The notes: generated from the sequence alone by a model not told the origin. DNA of 64,000 bases from Actinomyces wuliandei (GCF_004010955.1 NZ_CP025227.1:2356001-2420000); one strand, 5' to 3'. Positions 9,518 to 17,720 are shown, counted from the stretch's first letter. Program-made: numbers and translations.

Positions 9518-12067
9518 ATGCCCGCCCTGCTCGACCCCCGCCGCACCGTGGCCGCTATGGTAGCGGTGGCCATGAGCGCCGTCCTCATTGTGTTCTCCTT
9601 CATCGTCTCTGACTCCTTCCGCGCCCAGCTCACTGCGGACGCCTGGGCCAGCGTGGGTAAGGCCGACGTCGTGGCCGAGGCCTCCGCCACAGCAGACGAG
9701 GGGGTGTTCCCCGAGCAGGCCGTGCGCGACGTCTCCCAGGCCAACGGGGTGGCGGCGGTACGCCCCCAGATCCAGAGGCAGATGTGGGGAATCCCGCCGG
9801 GCGCGAACAGCGCCGACGTGTTCTCCCTGTTTGTGCTGGACGTGCCGGAGATCTCGGGAGGCACCCGGCTGACCGGTGGCCGCCTGCCGGAGGGCGCCCA
9901 GGAGGTGGCGGTCTCCTCCACCTTTGCCCAGCAGTACAGCCTGGAGGTGGGCAGCACGACCACCCTTGCCCAGGACTCACACGGTGGCCCGGCCAGGACG
10001 ACCACCACGGTGACCGTCGTAGGTATTATCCAGCCCAGCGCCGAGGTCGCTGCTGACGTCAGCTCCCTCCCTCTGGTCTTTACCACCGCCGAGGCACGCG
10101 CCGCGCTGGGGGTGCCCGAGGACCCCGCCTTCCTCTACATCACCGCCCGGCCGGGCACCAGCCCCGAGGAGCTGCGGGACACCGTCACCGAGGCGCTCCA
10201 GGCCACCCAGGCCGACGCGCGAGTCAGCACGGCCGCGGACGTGGTCACCTGGCGCGCCAGCACCTCCGGTGGGGGTGCTACCTCGACGGCGTTCCTGCTG
10301 CTGCGGCTGCTCACGCCGGTGTGTGCCGTGGTGGCCGGGATCGTCATCGCCACCACCTTCACCACCCTGGTGGCCCGCCAGACCCACCAGATCGGCCTGA
10401 CCCGCTGCGTGGGCGCCAGCCGCCGCCAGGTCCTGGTCTCGGTGCTGCGCACCGGCCTGCTTTCCGGGGTGGTGGGCTCAGCAGCCGGGGCGGCCGCTGG
10501 CGCGGCCGTGGCCGCCACGGTGGTGCGCTCCGGGGTGGTGGAAGGGCTTGAGGCCCGGTACCTCACCGTGTCCTGGAGGTCCTTCGCCCTGGCCGTCCTC
10601 ATCGGCACCGTGGTGACCCTGGTCTCCGTGCTGCGCCCGGCCCGCCAGGCCACCCAGGTCTCCCCGCTGGTGGCCCTGACCGGCCAGACCGCTGACACCA
10701 ACGCACTGGGCAGGCGGCGGGTCGTGGTCGCCGCAGCAGGGGTGCTCATCGCCCTGGTCGGCTGCGGACTCATCTGGCAGGGTGTCACCGCGCGAGTGCT
10801 GGAGTACATTACGGCCGGAGCGGTGGTCACCGTGCTGGGGGTAATTGCCTCCCTGCCGCTGCTAGTGATCGGCGCCTCCCGCCTGGCTGAGGTCCTCAGC
10901 GGGCGCGCGCGCCGCCCCATTCTCCAGCTGGCCGCCCGCAACCTGGCCCGCAACCCCGGACGGGCCGCCGCCACCGCCGCCTCCCTGCTGGTCTCCGTGG
11001 CCGTGGCCGCCACCCTGGCCACCGGCCTGTCCAGCGTTGACGCCTCCATGGAGGGCTACCTGGCCTCCGGCTCCCCGGTGGACATCCGCGTGGAGGGGAT
11101 CACGGCTGAGCAGGACGCCACCGCCCTGGTCTCCCAGGTGGAGGCCGTCGAGGGCGTGGAGGCCACCACGCTCGTGCCCTGCATTGAGGCCCAGGTCATC
11201 TCTAGTACTTCCGAGAGTGGCAGCAGCGCCGAGGATCCAGAAGACCCAGAAGGTGCTGGGGACCCGGACGACTCCTCCATGACCCTGGACGTCATCGACC
11301 GCGACGCCATCACCCCGGTCATCCGCTCCGACCAGGGCCTGGAGGGTCTGGACGACCACACCCTCATCGTCGGGGGTATCTACGGTCTGGAGGACGGATC
11401 GGCCATCACGCTGTCCGGCCTGGCTGGCAGCGTCGAGCTCACCGTCCACGTGTCGGAGGAGGCGGGCACCGTCGTCACACCGGCAGTGGCCCAGCAGCTG
11501 GCCGGGGACGCCCCGACCAGCGTCTCCCTGTGGGCGCGCACTAGCGGTGACGGCTCTGACCAGGCACCGGCCACCGCGGTCCGTCAGGCCCTGGCGGGCT
11601 CCGGCCTCCTGGTTGTCACCTCCGCCGAGGGCAGGGCCTCCTTCACCCAGATGGTCCAGCAGGTCACCGTAGTCATTGGCGGGGTACTGGTCTTCACGCT
11701 GCTCATCGCCTTGTCCGGCATGGCCAACACCGCGTCCGTGGGCGTGCTGGAGCGCACCCGTGAGATCGGGGTGCTGCGCGCCACCGGAACCCAGCGAGCA
11801 GAGGTCCGCCGCCTGTTCCTCACCGAGGGCCTCCTCACCGCCCTCCTGGGCGGAGCCATCGGCATCCTGCTGGGCTGCACGGTAGGCATCGCGGGATCGG
11901 CCGCCCTGCTCAACTCGGACTCCGGTGACAACCTGGTCATCCAGGTGCCCTGGCTGGTCCTGGCCGGGGCCTTCCTGGCTGCCGCAGCCGTGGGCGTGCT
12001 GGCCACCTGGCGTCCTGCCGAGGCCGCCAGCCGGGTGCCGCCCGTCCTGGCCCTGGCCCAGGACTGA
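9518..12067 (+). CDS. FtsX/MacB-like ABC permease, copy 3 of 3
   Basis: An 849-aa third paralog, built like copies 1 and 2 and closer to copy 2 (shared ERTREIGVLRATGTQRAEVRR and LFLTEGLLT near the end). The second extracytoplasmic domain carries an extra acidic Ser/Glu/Asp-rich insertion (about residues 565-590, including SSAEDPEDPEGAGDPDD) that the other copies lack. The start at 9518 follows AAGGAG at 9504-9509 with eight bases between; an in-frame ATG-less extension back to 9425 is not supported. A strong hairpin closes the unit 58 bases after the stop. There are three permeases and one ATPase, just ahead of three toxin-like peptide genes. Confidence 0.87.
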   Translation: MPALLDPRRTVAAMVAVAMSAVLIVFSFIVSDSFRAQLTADAWASVGKADVVAEASATADEGVFPEQAVRDVSQANGVAAVRPQIQRQMWGIPPGANSADVFSLFVLDVPEISGGTRLTGGRLPEGAQEVAVSSTFAQQYSLEVGSTTTLAQDSHGGPARTTTTVTVVGIIQPSAEVAADVSSLPLVFTTAEARAALGVPEDPAFLYITARPGTSPEELRDTVTEALQATQADARVSTAADVVTWRASTSGGGATSTAFLLLRLLTPVCAVVAGIVIATTFTTLVARQTHQIGLTRCVGASRRQVLVSVLRTGLLSGVVGSAAGAAAGAAVAATVVRSGVVEGLEARYLTVSWRSFALAVLIGTVVTLVSVLRPARQATQVSPLVALTGQTADTNALGRRRVVVAAAGVLIALVGCGLIWQGVTARVLEYITAGAVVTVLGVIASLPLLVIGASRLAEVLSGRARRPILQLAARNLARNPGRAAATAASLLVSVAVAATLATGLSSVDASMEGYLASGSPVDIRVEGITAEQDATALVSQVEAVEGVEATTLVPCIEAQVISSTSESGSSAEDPEDPEGAGDPDDSSMTLDVIDRDAITPVIRSDQGLEGLDDHTLIVGGIYGLEDGSAITLSGLAGSVELTVHVSEEAGTVVTPAVAQQLAGDAPTSVSLWARTSGDGSDQAPATAVRQALAGSGLLVVTSAEGRASFTQMVQQVTVVIGGVLVFTLLIALSGMANTASVGVLERTREIGVLRATGTQRAEVRRLFLTEGLLTALLGGAIGILLGCTVGIAGSAALLNSDSGDNLVIQVPWLVLAGAFLAAAAVGVLATWRPAEAASRVPPVLALAQD

Positions 12068-12124
12068 GAGACAACCGGATCTGGAGACAACTCCAAGACC
12101 TCGCAGTTTACTGCCCAATCCATT

Positions 12125-12165
12125 GCGGCCCTGTGCTGCGCCTTATCGGTGCGGCACAGGGCCGC
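12125..12165 (+). terminator. Hairpin terminator after the permease operon
   Basis: Positions 12125-12142 pair with 12148-12165 across a five-base loop (TTATC). The stem is 18 bp with two G-U wobbles and otherwise perfect Watson-Crick pairs. No U tract follows, which is common for GC-rich actinobacterial terminators. It would separate the transporter transcript from the defensin genes. Confidence 0.75.
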
Positions 12166-12593
12166 ACGGCATTTCCTGACGTGCCACCGCGACCCCTCAT
12201 TGACAGCACATCCGGACATGACAACCCGGCCTCCCCGCACGCCATATCCCACCTGTGCCGCGCTATCTGTTCCGCGCCAACACTGTATGGAGCCAGAAAC
12301 GGCTAACGTCCTCACCCTTAAGGAGGACGCGCAGGAGAAGTTCCACCTTCTGCCCCATAACACAACTCGAGGCGAGCACATAGTATTCAGGTATCAGAAG
12401 GAACGAAGACGGGAGCACGAGGACAGCATAGAAACCCGGACAAGTACTCCGTCTGAATGAGGTGCTGTCAGCCGCTTCCATCACCAGAATCCTTCTGAGC
12501 CCATTCACCATGCCCCTCCCACCCAGAAGGGGCATGACAACCACACACCGACCGCCCCGGACTCAGGATATCCGGAGCAGAAAGGAGGACATC
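12166..12593 (+). promoter_or_regulatory. Upstream region of the defensin genes
   Basis: No convincing gene in 428 bp. Base composition is visibly less GC-rich than the flanks. A 9-bp inverted repeat (CATGCCCCT at 12509-12517 with AGGGGCATG at 12528-12536) lies about 60 bases before the first peptide start and could be an operator or leader hairpin. I cannot assign -10/-35 boxes with confidence. The region should hold the promoter that the NarL-type regulator at 21929-22618 would control, but this is inference. Confidence 0.45.
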
Positions 12594-12800
12594 ATGTCCC
12601 AGTTCATCCGTCGCACCACCGCTCTGGCTGGCGCCGACTTCAGCCAGGCCCTGCGCTCAGAGACCCACGCGCCCACCGAGGGCGCCGAGGGCCCCTGCCC
12701 TCACAACGAGGGGAAGTGCAACCGGATCTGCAAGGCAAAGGGATACCACGGGGGCTACTGCGGCAGTTTTGCCAACCTCGTCTGCAAGTGCTACGGCTGA
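12594..12800 (+). CDS. Defensin-like (CS-alpha-beta) bacteriocin precursor 1
   Basis: A 68-aa prepropeptide. Residues 1-32 form a leader almost identical in all three neighbouring genes (core [13 protein letters not shown]); the likely mature part starts near G33. Six cysteines (35, 42, 46, 56, 64, 66) give the spacing C-x6-C-x3-C-x9-C-x7-C-x-C, with GYHGGYC before the fourth and CKCYG at the end. This is the cysteine-stabilised alpha-beta pattern of plectasin and of actifensin from Actinomyces ruminicola, compared from memory. Such peptides are cationic; this one carries about +4 after the leader. Several bind lipid II. The leader has no Sec hydrophobic core, so a dedicated ABC exporter and protease are expected, and both are encoded downstream. 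AAAGGAGG lies just upstream of ATG 12594. Confidence 0.88.
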   Translation: MSQFIRRTTALAGADFSQALRSETHAPTEGAEGPCPHNEGKCNRICKAKGYHGGYCGSFANLVCKCYG

Positions 12801-12820
12801 GCAGCGGAGTGCCCATCCGA

Positions 12821-12865
12821 CCCTGCCCTGCCTCACATACTGCAACCATGTGAGGCAGGGCAGGG
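12821..12865 (+). terminator. Intergenic hairpin between defensin genes 1 and 2
   Basis: Positions 12821-12838 pair perfectly with 12848-12865 (18 bp) around the nine-base loop ACTGCAACC. It lies 20 bases after the stop of precursor 1. It has the same loop as the hairpin after precursor 2, and one stem pair changes in a compensated way (C-G here, T-A there), so an RNA role is likely: partial termination, or protection of the short toxin messages. Confidence 0.7.
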
Positions 12866-12946
12866 CGCGACCCACGAGAGCAAACCGGTAACCACACACC
12901 ACAAACTGACGGGGCACATAACTCCAGAGGAGGGGAAGAGAGAACC

Positions 12947-13162
12947 ATGTCCCCGTTCATCCGTCGCACCACCGCCTTGGCTGGCGCCGACTTCACCCAG
13001 GCCCTGCGCTCAGAAACCCACGCACCCACAGAGGGCGCCGAGGATTTCGGCTGCGGCCCATTCGTTGGAAACGGTAAGTGCCGCAGACATTGTCGCAATA
13101 CCGGGCGCCGGGACGGCTACTGCATGGGCATGTTCAAGCAGACCTGCAAGTGCCACGGCTGA
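12947..13162 (+). CDS. Defensin-like bacteriocin precursor 2
   Basis: A 71-aa prepropeptide with the shared 32-residue leader and a different mature region. Cysteines at 36, 45, 49, 59, 67 and 69 give C-x8-C-x3-C-x9-C-x7-C-x-C, ending CKCHG. The mature part is more basic than in precursor 1 (about +6, with [15 protein letters not shown] in the helix and turn). The usual GGYC is DGYC here, which may alter the gamma-core-like turn. ATG at 12947 follows GAGGAGGGG. Gene plus downstream spacer form a duplicated unit of roughly 355 bp shared with precursor 1, so it arose by tandem duplication, with the leader conserved and the toxin diverging. Confidence 0.88.
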   Translation: MSPFIRRTTALAGADFTQALRSETHAPTEGAEDFGCGPFVGNGKCRRHCRNTGRRDGYCMGMFKQTCKCHG

Positions 13163-13182
13163 CCAGCGGAGTGTCCACCCGG

Positions 13183-13227
13183 CCCTGTCCTGTCCCACAT
13201 ACTGCAACCACGTGAGGCAGGACAGGG
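13183..13227 (+). terminator. Intergenic hairpin between defensin genes 2 and 3
   Basis: Positions 13183-13200 and 13210-13227 form the counterpart of the hairpin at 12821-12865, with the identical loop ACTGCAACC. Sixteen of 18 positions pair (one as G-U) and two are mismatched. It follows the stop of precursor 2 by 20 bases, the same distance as in the first copy. Confidence 0.65.
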
Positions 13228-13309
13228 CGCGGCCCACGAGAGCAGACCAGCAACCACACGCCGCAAACCGACAGGGCGCATAACCCTGGAAAGAGAGAAG
13301 GAGAACACC

Positions 13310-13510
13310 GTGCCCCCATTCATCCGCCGCACCACCGCCCTGGCTGGCGCCGACTTCACCCAGGCCCTGCGCTCCGAGACCCACGCACCTGTCGAGGGCA
13401 GCGAGTCCTTCCCTTGCCTCGGTCATCCTGCTAGGTGCGTCGCCCACTGCCGCAAGGTCGGCTTCAGGGGAGGCTACTGCGTCCCCATTCGCCGCTGCGT
13501 CTGCTACTGA
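13310..13510 (+). CDS. Defensin-like bacteriocin precursor 3
   Basis: A 66-aa prepropeptide starting at GTG 13310 after GAAGGAG. The leader is the shared one with small changes (MPPF start, APVEGSE end). Cysteines at 36, 43, 47, 57, 63 and 65 give C-x6-C-x3-C-x9-C-x5-C-x-C; the segment CRKVGFRGGYC and the CVCY end make this the copy most like actifensin as I remember it. Mature charge is about +6. The GTG start and its place last in the row, before a strong hairpin, suggest lower output than copies 1 and 2. Confidence 0.88.
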   Translation: MPPFIRRTTALAGADFTQALRSETHAPVEGSESFPCLGHPARCVAHCRKVGFRGGYCVPIRRCVCY

Positions 13511-13516
13511 CCCAGA

Positions 13517-13558
13517 CTCCTGGCCCCTCCCAGGCCCCAAGACGGGAGGGGCCAGGAG
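13517..13558 (+). terminator. Hairpin after the third defensin gene
   Basis: A perfect 15-bp stem (13517-13531 with 13544-13558, core CTCCTGGCCCCTCCC) around a 12-base loop, seven bases after the stop of precursor 3. It most likely limits read-through from the abundant toxin messages into the processing and export genes that start at 13635. Confidence 0.75.
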
Positions 13559-13634
13559 CACCCCAACCAGCCTCGACCCGTCCAGGCCGACAGCCAATGT
13601 TTCCTAGCACCCCCGACCCGATTGAGACCCACTC

Positions 13635-14846
13635 ATGACTACACAGACTGCTCCACCCTGGAGCGCCACCCCGGCACTGCTGCGTCACAAGGACGGCGCC
13701 TGGCAGCAGGTTGACGAGAAGACCCTGGCCGGCGAGCACGCCTCCGCGAGCCTCATGCTCGTGCTCGGCCGTATCGCGGGCCTGCGCCCACCGTTCGGCC
13801 GCTCCGTCTTCACCGACGTGCTCCAGCGGACTCCAGGGACCGTCCTCAGCGGCGAGACGATCACACCCCAGCCCCAGGAGGCTGCTGACCCCGGCACCCG
13901 CAGCCTGGAGAGCGCGGAGCGGCTCCTGGCCGCCTCACTGGCCCGCTACGGGGCCCGGGGCGCCGTCCAGTCAGCCCTGCCCGTGGACCACATGATCACC
14001 CGTTACCTCAGCGACATCACCTCACGGCAGCCAGAGTCCTCCCCGCAGGGCGAGCAGAGGAAGAACGCCACCGCCGTCGTCGACGCCAGAGGCGTGCGCG
14101 ACCTCATCGGAGCCGTCGAGGAGGAGCGGGAGGCAGCCGACAGCAGCCCCTACCCTGCCTTCCTCCAGCGGCTGCTCAAGCGCGACAGGTCCCACTCCTC
14201 CCAGCCCGGCCCCGTCCCGGCAGACGCCCCCGAAGCCTCCCCTGACTCCGCTGAGTCCACCGACTCCGCCGGGACAGCCCCGGAGGCTGCCGAGCCAGAG
14301 CTGGACCTGGACCCCCAGTGGCTGGCTGGTGAGGCCATCCAGATGATCGACGTCGCCCGGATCGTCTCCCTGACCTCCTGGCAGGAGGCCGTCAAGGACC
14401 TGCCGCCCCGCACCAGCCAGCTGCTCTGGACCGCTGCGGAGGACCCGGCTACCAGCGCCCTCGCCCCCTACCGCCCCGCGCACGACCCGCAGGTGCTGGC
14501 GGCCTTCGCCCAGGTGCCAGCCACGCAGCGCGCCATCACCTTGCCCAACGGGCTGCGCACCCTGGACGCCGCCCTGTGCCAGCGCTACGGCCGCGACCCC
14601 GTGGGCGACCACGCCGCCGCCCGGCTCCAGGCCGTCCGGGAGGCGTCCCAGGCCTGGCAGAGGTGGGAGGAGGAGCTGGCTCAGGGCAGCCTGGCCGCCC
14701 GGGGACTCATCGACACCGACGGCATGAGGCGCATCGGCCAGGACCCCTTCCTCAGACAGAAGTACGCGCTCAGCATCAAGAAGACCGTAGAGACAGAAAG
14801 GTGGGTGACGTCATGGCTAGAGGCTGGCGGCTCGCTGACGGAATGA
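13635..14846 (+). CDS. Unknown 403-aa protein of the defensin operon
   Basis: I do not recognise a family. The protein is soluble: no signal peptide and no membrane helix. Residues 1 to about 175 and 230 to 403 look folded and mainly helical. They are joined by an acidic Ser/Pro/Ala/Glu stretch (about 195-225) typical of a flexible linker. There is no cysteine-rich site and no nucleotide-binding motif. It is the first gene after the three peptides and overlaps the next gene by 4 bases (ATGA), so it belongs to the same operon. Candidate roles are leader recognition or delivery of the precursors to the exporter, or immunity; neither is shown by the sequence. Confidence 0.75.
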   Translation: MTTQTAPPWSATPALLRHKDGAWQQVDEKTLAGEHASASLMLVLGRIAGLRPPFGRSVFTDVLQRTPGTVLSGETITPQPQEAADPGTRSLESAERLLAASLARYGARGAVQSALPVDHMITRYLSDITSRQPESSPQGEQRKNATAVVDARGVRDLIGAVEEEREAADSSPYPAFLQRLLKRDRSHSSQPGPVPADAPEASPDSAESTDSAGTAPEAAEPELDLDPQWLAGEAIQMIDVARIVSLTSWQEAVKDLPPRTSQLLWTAAEDPATSALAPYRPAHDPQVLAAFAQVPATQRAITLPNGLRTLDAALCQRYGRDPVGDHAAARLQAVREASQAWQRWEEELAQGSLAARGLIDTDGMRRIGQDPFLRQKYALSIKKTVETERWVTSWLEAGGSLTE

Positions 14847-15133
14847 GCCTGACACACCTGAAGAACGGCGGCTGGACCCTCGCGGACCTGCACCGGTTGT
14901 CCGTCCACGAGATTGACGAGGACACCGGGACGGTCCTCCACGCCGCCGTGACTGGGGCGCCCGGTACCAGCTCCGACACGACCTCCGACTCCGCCTCCGG
15001 CACCACCTCCAGCTCTGCCTCCGAACTCCTTGGGGCCGCAGTCGCCTCCGGGGTGCTCGTCGAGACGGAGGACCCCACAGCCCCCGCACCCACTGACGCA
15101 GACACCACGACACACAAGGAGACGCAGCCATGA
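14843..15133 (+). CDS. Small acidic protein of the defensin operon
   Basis: A 96-aa protein of unknown function. I chose ATG at 14843, which overlaps the preceding stop as ATGA; an in-frame ATG at 14813 would add ten residues. The first 40 residues (MSLTHLKNGGWTLADLHRL) look ordered. The rest is a Ser/Thr/Asp-rich low-complexity tail ending THKETQP. There is no cysteine and no membrane segment. It overlaps the next gene by 4 bases at 15130-15133. The two-gene pair with the 403-aa protein may form a cytoplasmic accessory complex; this is inference from coupling alone. Confidence 0.6.
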   Translation: MSLTHLKNGGWTLADLHRLSVHEIDEDTGTVLHAAVTGAPGTSSDTTSDSASGTTSSSASELLGAAVASGVLVETEDPTAPAPTDADTTTHKETQP

Positions 15134-15984
15134 CCGACATGGTCACCATGACCCCCCTGCTCACCGCCCTCCTGGCCCGGGCAGCCAGCGGCACCCTGAT
15201 CCTCACCCTCCTGGTCGGAGGGGCCACCGGCGTCCTGCTGGGCACCGCCGCCGCCAAGGCCTGGGCCGCAGCGCGAGCGCGCCTGGCCTGGCCCCAAGGG
15301 GCAAACTTCCTGCACCTCCACCTGTCCCTGGGCCTTGTCGTCGCGGTCGAGGTGCTCGCCTCCGCCGTGGCGCTCAGCCTGCCCAGCCTGCGCCTGGCCT
15401 GCCTGGTCCTCGCCGCCGTCTACGCCGCCTTCGTGGTGGGCGCCACCACCCTGAGGGGGCAGGAGTGCGGCTGCTTTGGCGTGGAGGGCATGACGGTCGG
15501 CCCCCTCCACATCTGGGGGTGCGCCCTGACCTCCGCCGCCCTGGGACTGGTTGCCTTCCTAGGGGACGGCCTCACCGCTGCCCGCCCCGCCCGCCTGGCT
15601 GCCGCCGTGGCCACCGCCCTGGTCATGACGCTGGCCCTCCAGCTCCTGCGCGGGCGCGAGGCCGCCAGCGCCCGGGCCAGCCAGGAGCACCACGACCGCC
15701 TCCTGGTGGTCCTCTCCCCCACCTGCCCGGCCTGCTCCGCCCTGAAGATCATGGAGAACCACGACGTCAGCGACACCGAGGCGGCCGGCACAGTCACCTG
15801 GGTGGACCAGGACTCCCAGCCTGCTGCCGCCCTGCGCCAGGCTGGGGTGGACATCTCCTCCTACCCGGCCGTGGTCTCCCTGGACAGCACCAACCCCGCC
15901 GGGGCACAGGTGCGCTCCGGGCTCCAGGAGTGCAGGGAGGTGCTTCAGTCATGGCGGCAGCGTCACCTGGTCGCGCAGGTGTAG
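15130..15984 (+). CDS. MauE-like membrane protein with thioredoxin-like C-terminus
   Basis: A 284-aa protein. About residues 10-185 hold several membrane helices in the manner of the MauE/DoxX group, including the diagnostic pair of cysteines in ECGCFG (113 and 115). Residues 190-284 read as a thioredoxin-like domain with LLVVLSPTCPACSALK, that is a CPAC active site at 199-202. MauE proteins serve disulfide chemistry in methylamine dehydrogenase maturation, and a thioredoxin fold with CxxC is a redox site. In an operon for peptides with six cysteines, the natural inference is disulfide formation or shuffling of the defensins. ATG at 15130 follows AAGGAG at 15117-15122 and overlaps the previous stop. 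Confidence 0.8.
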   Translation: MTDMVTMTPLLTALLARAASGTLILTLLVGGATGVLLGTAAAKAWAAARARLAWPQGANFLHLHLSLGLVVAVEVLASAVALSLPSLRLACLVLAAVYAAFVVGATTLRGQECGCFGVEGMTVGPLHIWGCALTSAALGLVAFLGDGLTAARPARLAAAVATALVMTLALQLLRGREAASARASQEHHDRLLVVLSPTCPACSALKIMENHDVSDTEAAGTVTWVDQDSQPAAALRQAGVDISSYPAVVSLDSTNPAGAQVRSGLQECREVLQSWRQRHLVAQV

Positions 15985-17720
15985 GTAGTGCCCGGCGGGT
16001 GCTGTCCCGCTCCAGCGGCACCGGCCGGGCGCTGCGGGCCATGACCCCTTCGGTGGTCATCATCACCATCCTGCTGGCCATCCAGTCCGGCCTGGGCACC
16101 GTCTCCCCGCTCATGCTCCAGCGCGTCATCGACGGCACCCGCCCTGGTGCCTCCCTGGTCTCAGCGGTCGTCGTCCCCGCGCTGCTGGCTGCCGCTGCCG
16201 CACTGGCCAGCACGGCAGCCAACGTGATCGAGCAGCGTGTCACGGCCTCCACCGGGCAGCGCTTCCAGGAGCGGCTGCGCGTGCTCATGCTCGGCAAGCT
16301 CACCCGGCTGCCCTCCTCAGCCGTGGGGGCCGAGCCCAGCGGGGCCATGCTCTCCCGCATCACCAACGACACCGAGCAGGCACAGTCCTTCGTCTCCAGC
16401 ATCCTGCCCCAGGTCTTCGGGCTCATCACCCGCCTGGTGGTCCTGGTCACCATCATGTCCTCACGCTCGGTCACCATCACCCTGGTCGTCCTGGGCCTAG
16501 GACTGGTCCTCATCCTGCCCACCGAGGGGGTCTCACGCAGGCTCGCCGCCACCACCGACCGCATGCTCGACGCCATGTCCTCCTTCAGCGGCACCGTCAT
16601 GGAGCGCACGGGCGTGGCCGGGCACCTCTTCTCCCGCACGGTGGCTGACACCGAGACGGACCAGCAGCAGGCCAGGCAGACCGCCGCAGAGGTCCGGCGC
16701 ACCTACACGCGCATGATCACCATCGAGACAGCCTTCTCCTCCTCCTTGGACCTGGCGGGCTCCCTGGGGACGGTGGCCATCCTTGTCATCGGGGGGCACA
16801 GCGTGATCCGTGGGGAGATGACGGTCGGCTCCCTGGCCGCCCTCATCACCCTGGCGCCCCAGCTCTACGAACCGCTCCAGTCCGCCTCCGGGATACGCAC
16901 CGCTCTGGCCTCCACCTGGGCCGCGCTGGTGCGCGTCCACGGCTTCCTGGAGAAGGACGAGGAGTGGTACGAGCCGCCGGCAGAGCCCGTGGACGTGCTG
17001 GACACCGGCTCGCTCATCGTCCGGGAGGTGGACTTCTCCGTCCCCAGCGAGTCGGGTGCCACCACCCTGCTCCACTCAGTCAGCCTCACGGCGCGCTGCG
17101 GGGAGATCGTCAGCGTGGTGGGCCCCTCCGGCTCGGGCAAGTCCACCCTGCTCAGCCTCATCGCCGGGGCCAACCGCCCCGAGCGCGGTCACATCACCTT
17201 TGGCGGCCTCTCCCCTGCGGACACGGGCTCAGTGGGGTGGAACCGCATCGTCCAGCTCTGCCCCCAGGACCCGTTCTTCCGCAGCGCCACCCTGCTGGAG
17301 AACTTCACCCTGGCCCGCCCGGGAATCCGTGAGGACCAGGTGGACACGCTCTGCCGCCAGATGGGCCTGGACCTCTCCCGGCTGGGCGACCGCTCCGGGA
17401 TGACCACCATGATGGGCGAGCACGGCATGCGGGTCAGCGGGGGTGAGCGCGCCCGCCTGGCCATCGCGCGGATGCTGGCCCTGTCACCCCGGGTGCTCCT
17501 GCTCGACGAGCCCACCTCCGCCCTGGACGACGAGTCCACCCGACGGTTCATCAGCGTGCTGCTGACCCTGCGGCGCAGCCACTGCGTCATCGTCACCACC
17601 CACGACGCCAGGCTGTCCACCGTCACCGACCGCACCTACCGCATGGAGGACGGGCGGCTGAGCGAGGTGCGCCCCGCACGCGCCTCCGCCCTGGCGGGGG
17701 CGGGAGACCGGCTGCCATGA
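15951..17720 (+). CDS. ABC exporter with fused membrane and ATPase domains
   Basis: A 589-aa half-transporter of the ABC exporter class. Residues about 30-300 are the membrane domain, from PSVVIITILLAIQSGLG on. The ATPase follows, with Walker A GPSGSGKSTLLSL, signature VSGGERARLAIARML and Walker B VLLLDEPTSALDD, then a histidine switch in VTTHDARL. There is no N-terminal C39 peptidase domain, so leader removal must be done by another protein. The start at ATG 15951 lies inside the preceding gene (overlap 34 bases) with GGGAGG ten bases upstream; upstream in-frame codons are out-of-frame reading of the MauE gene. It is the likely export pump for the defensin precursors. Confidence 0.87.
   Translation: MAAASPGRAGVGSARRVLSRSSGTGRALRAMTPSVVIITILLAIQSGLGTVSPLMLQRVIDGTRPGASLVSAVVVPALLAAAAALASTAANVIEQRVTASTGQRFQERLRVLMLGKLTRLPSSAVGAEPSGAMLSRITNDTEQAQSFVSSILPQVFGLITRLVVLVTIMSSRSVTITLVVLGLGLVLILPTEGVSRRLAATTDRMLDAMSSFSGTVMERTGVAGHLFSRTVADTETDQQQARQTAAEVRRTYTRMITIETAFSSSLDLAGSLGTVAILVIGGHSVIRGEMTVGSLAALITLAPQLYEPLQSASGIRTALASTWAALVRVHGFLEKDEEWYEPPAEPVDVLDTGSLIVREVDFSVPSESGATTLLHSVSLTARCGEIVSVVGPSGSGKSTLLSLIAGANRPERGHITFGGLSPADTGSVGWNRIVQLCPQDPFFRSATLLENFTLARPGIREDQVDTLCRQMGLDLSRLGDRSGMTTMMGEHGMRVSGGERARLAIARMLALSPRVLLLDEPTSALDDESTRRFISVLLTLRRSHCVIVTTHDARLSTVTDRTYRMEDGRLSEVRPARASALAGAGDRLP

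Larger units (their letters stand above)
12594..13510 (+). repeat. Tandem array of three defensin gene units
   Basis: Three gene units start at 12594, 12947 and 13310 (unit lengths 353 and 363 bp). Leader codons, the hairpin loop and the sequence around CCCACGAGAGCA after each hairpin are conserved, while the DNA for the mature peptides differs. The pattern reads as tandem duplication followed by divergence of the toxin part. Confidence 0.85.

Noticed and set aside
12287..12460. A 57-codon open frame (MEPETANVLTLKEDAQEK start) in the region ahead of the defensin genes
   Set aside because: No ribosome site before the ATG, and third positions lack the GC bias of real genes here. It is more likely regulatory DNA.
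15030..15950. Extension of the ABC exporter to an 896-aa protein
   Set aside because: The added 307 residues are Pro/Arg/Gly-rich out-of-frame reading of the MauE-like gene; the ribosome site before 15951 marks the true start.
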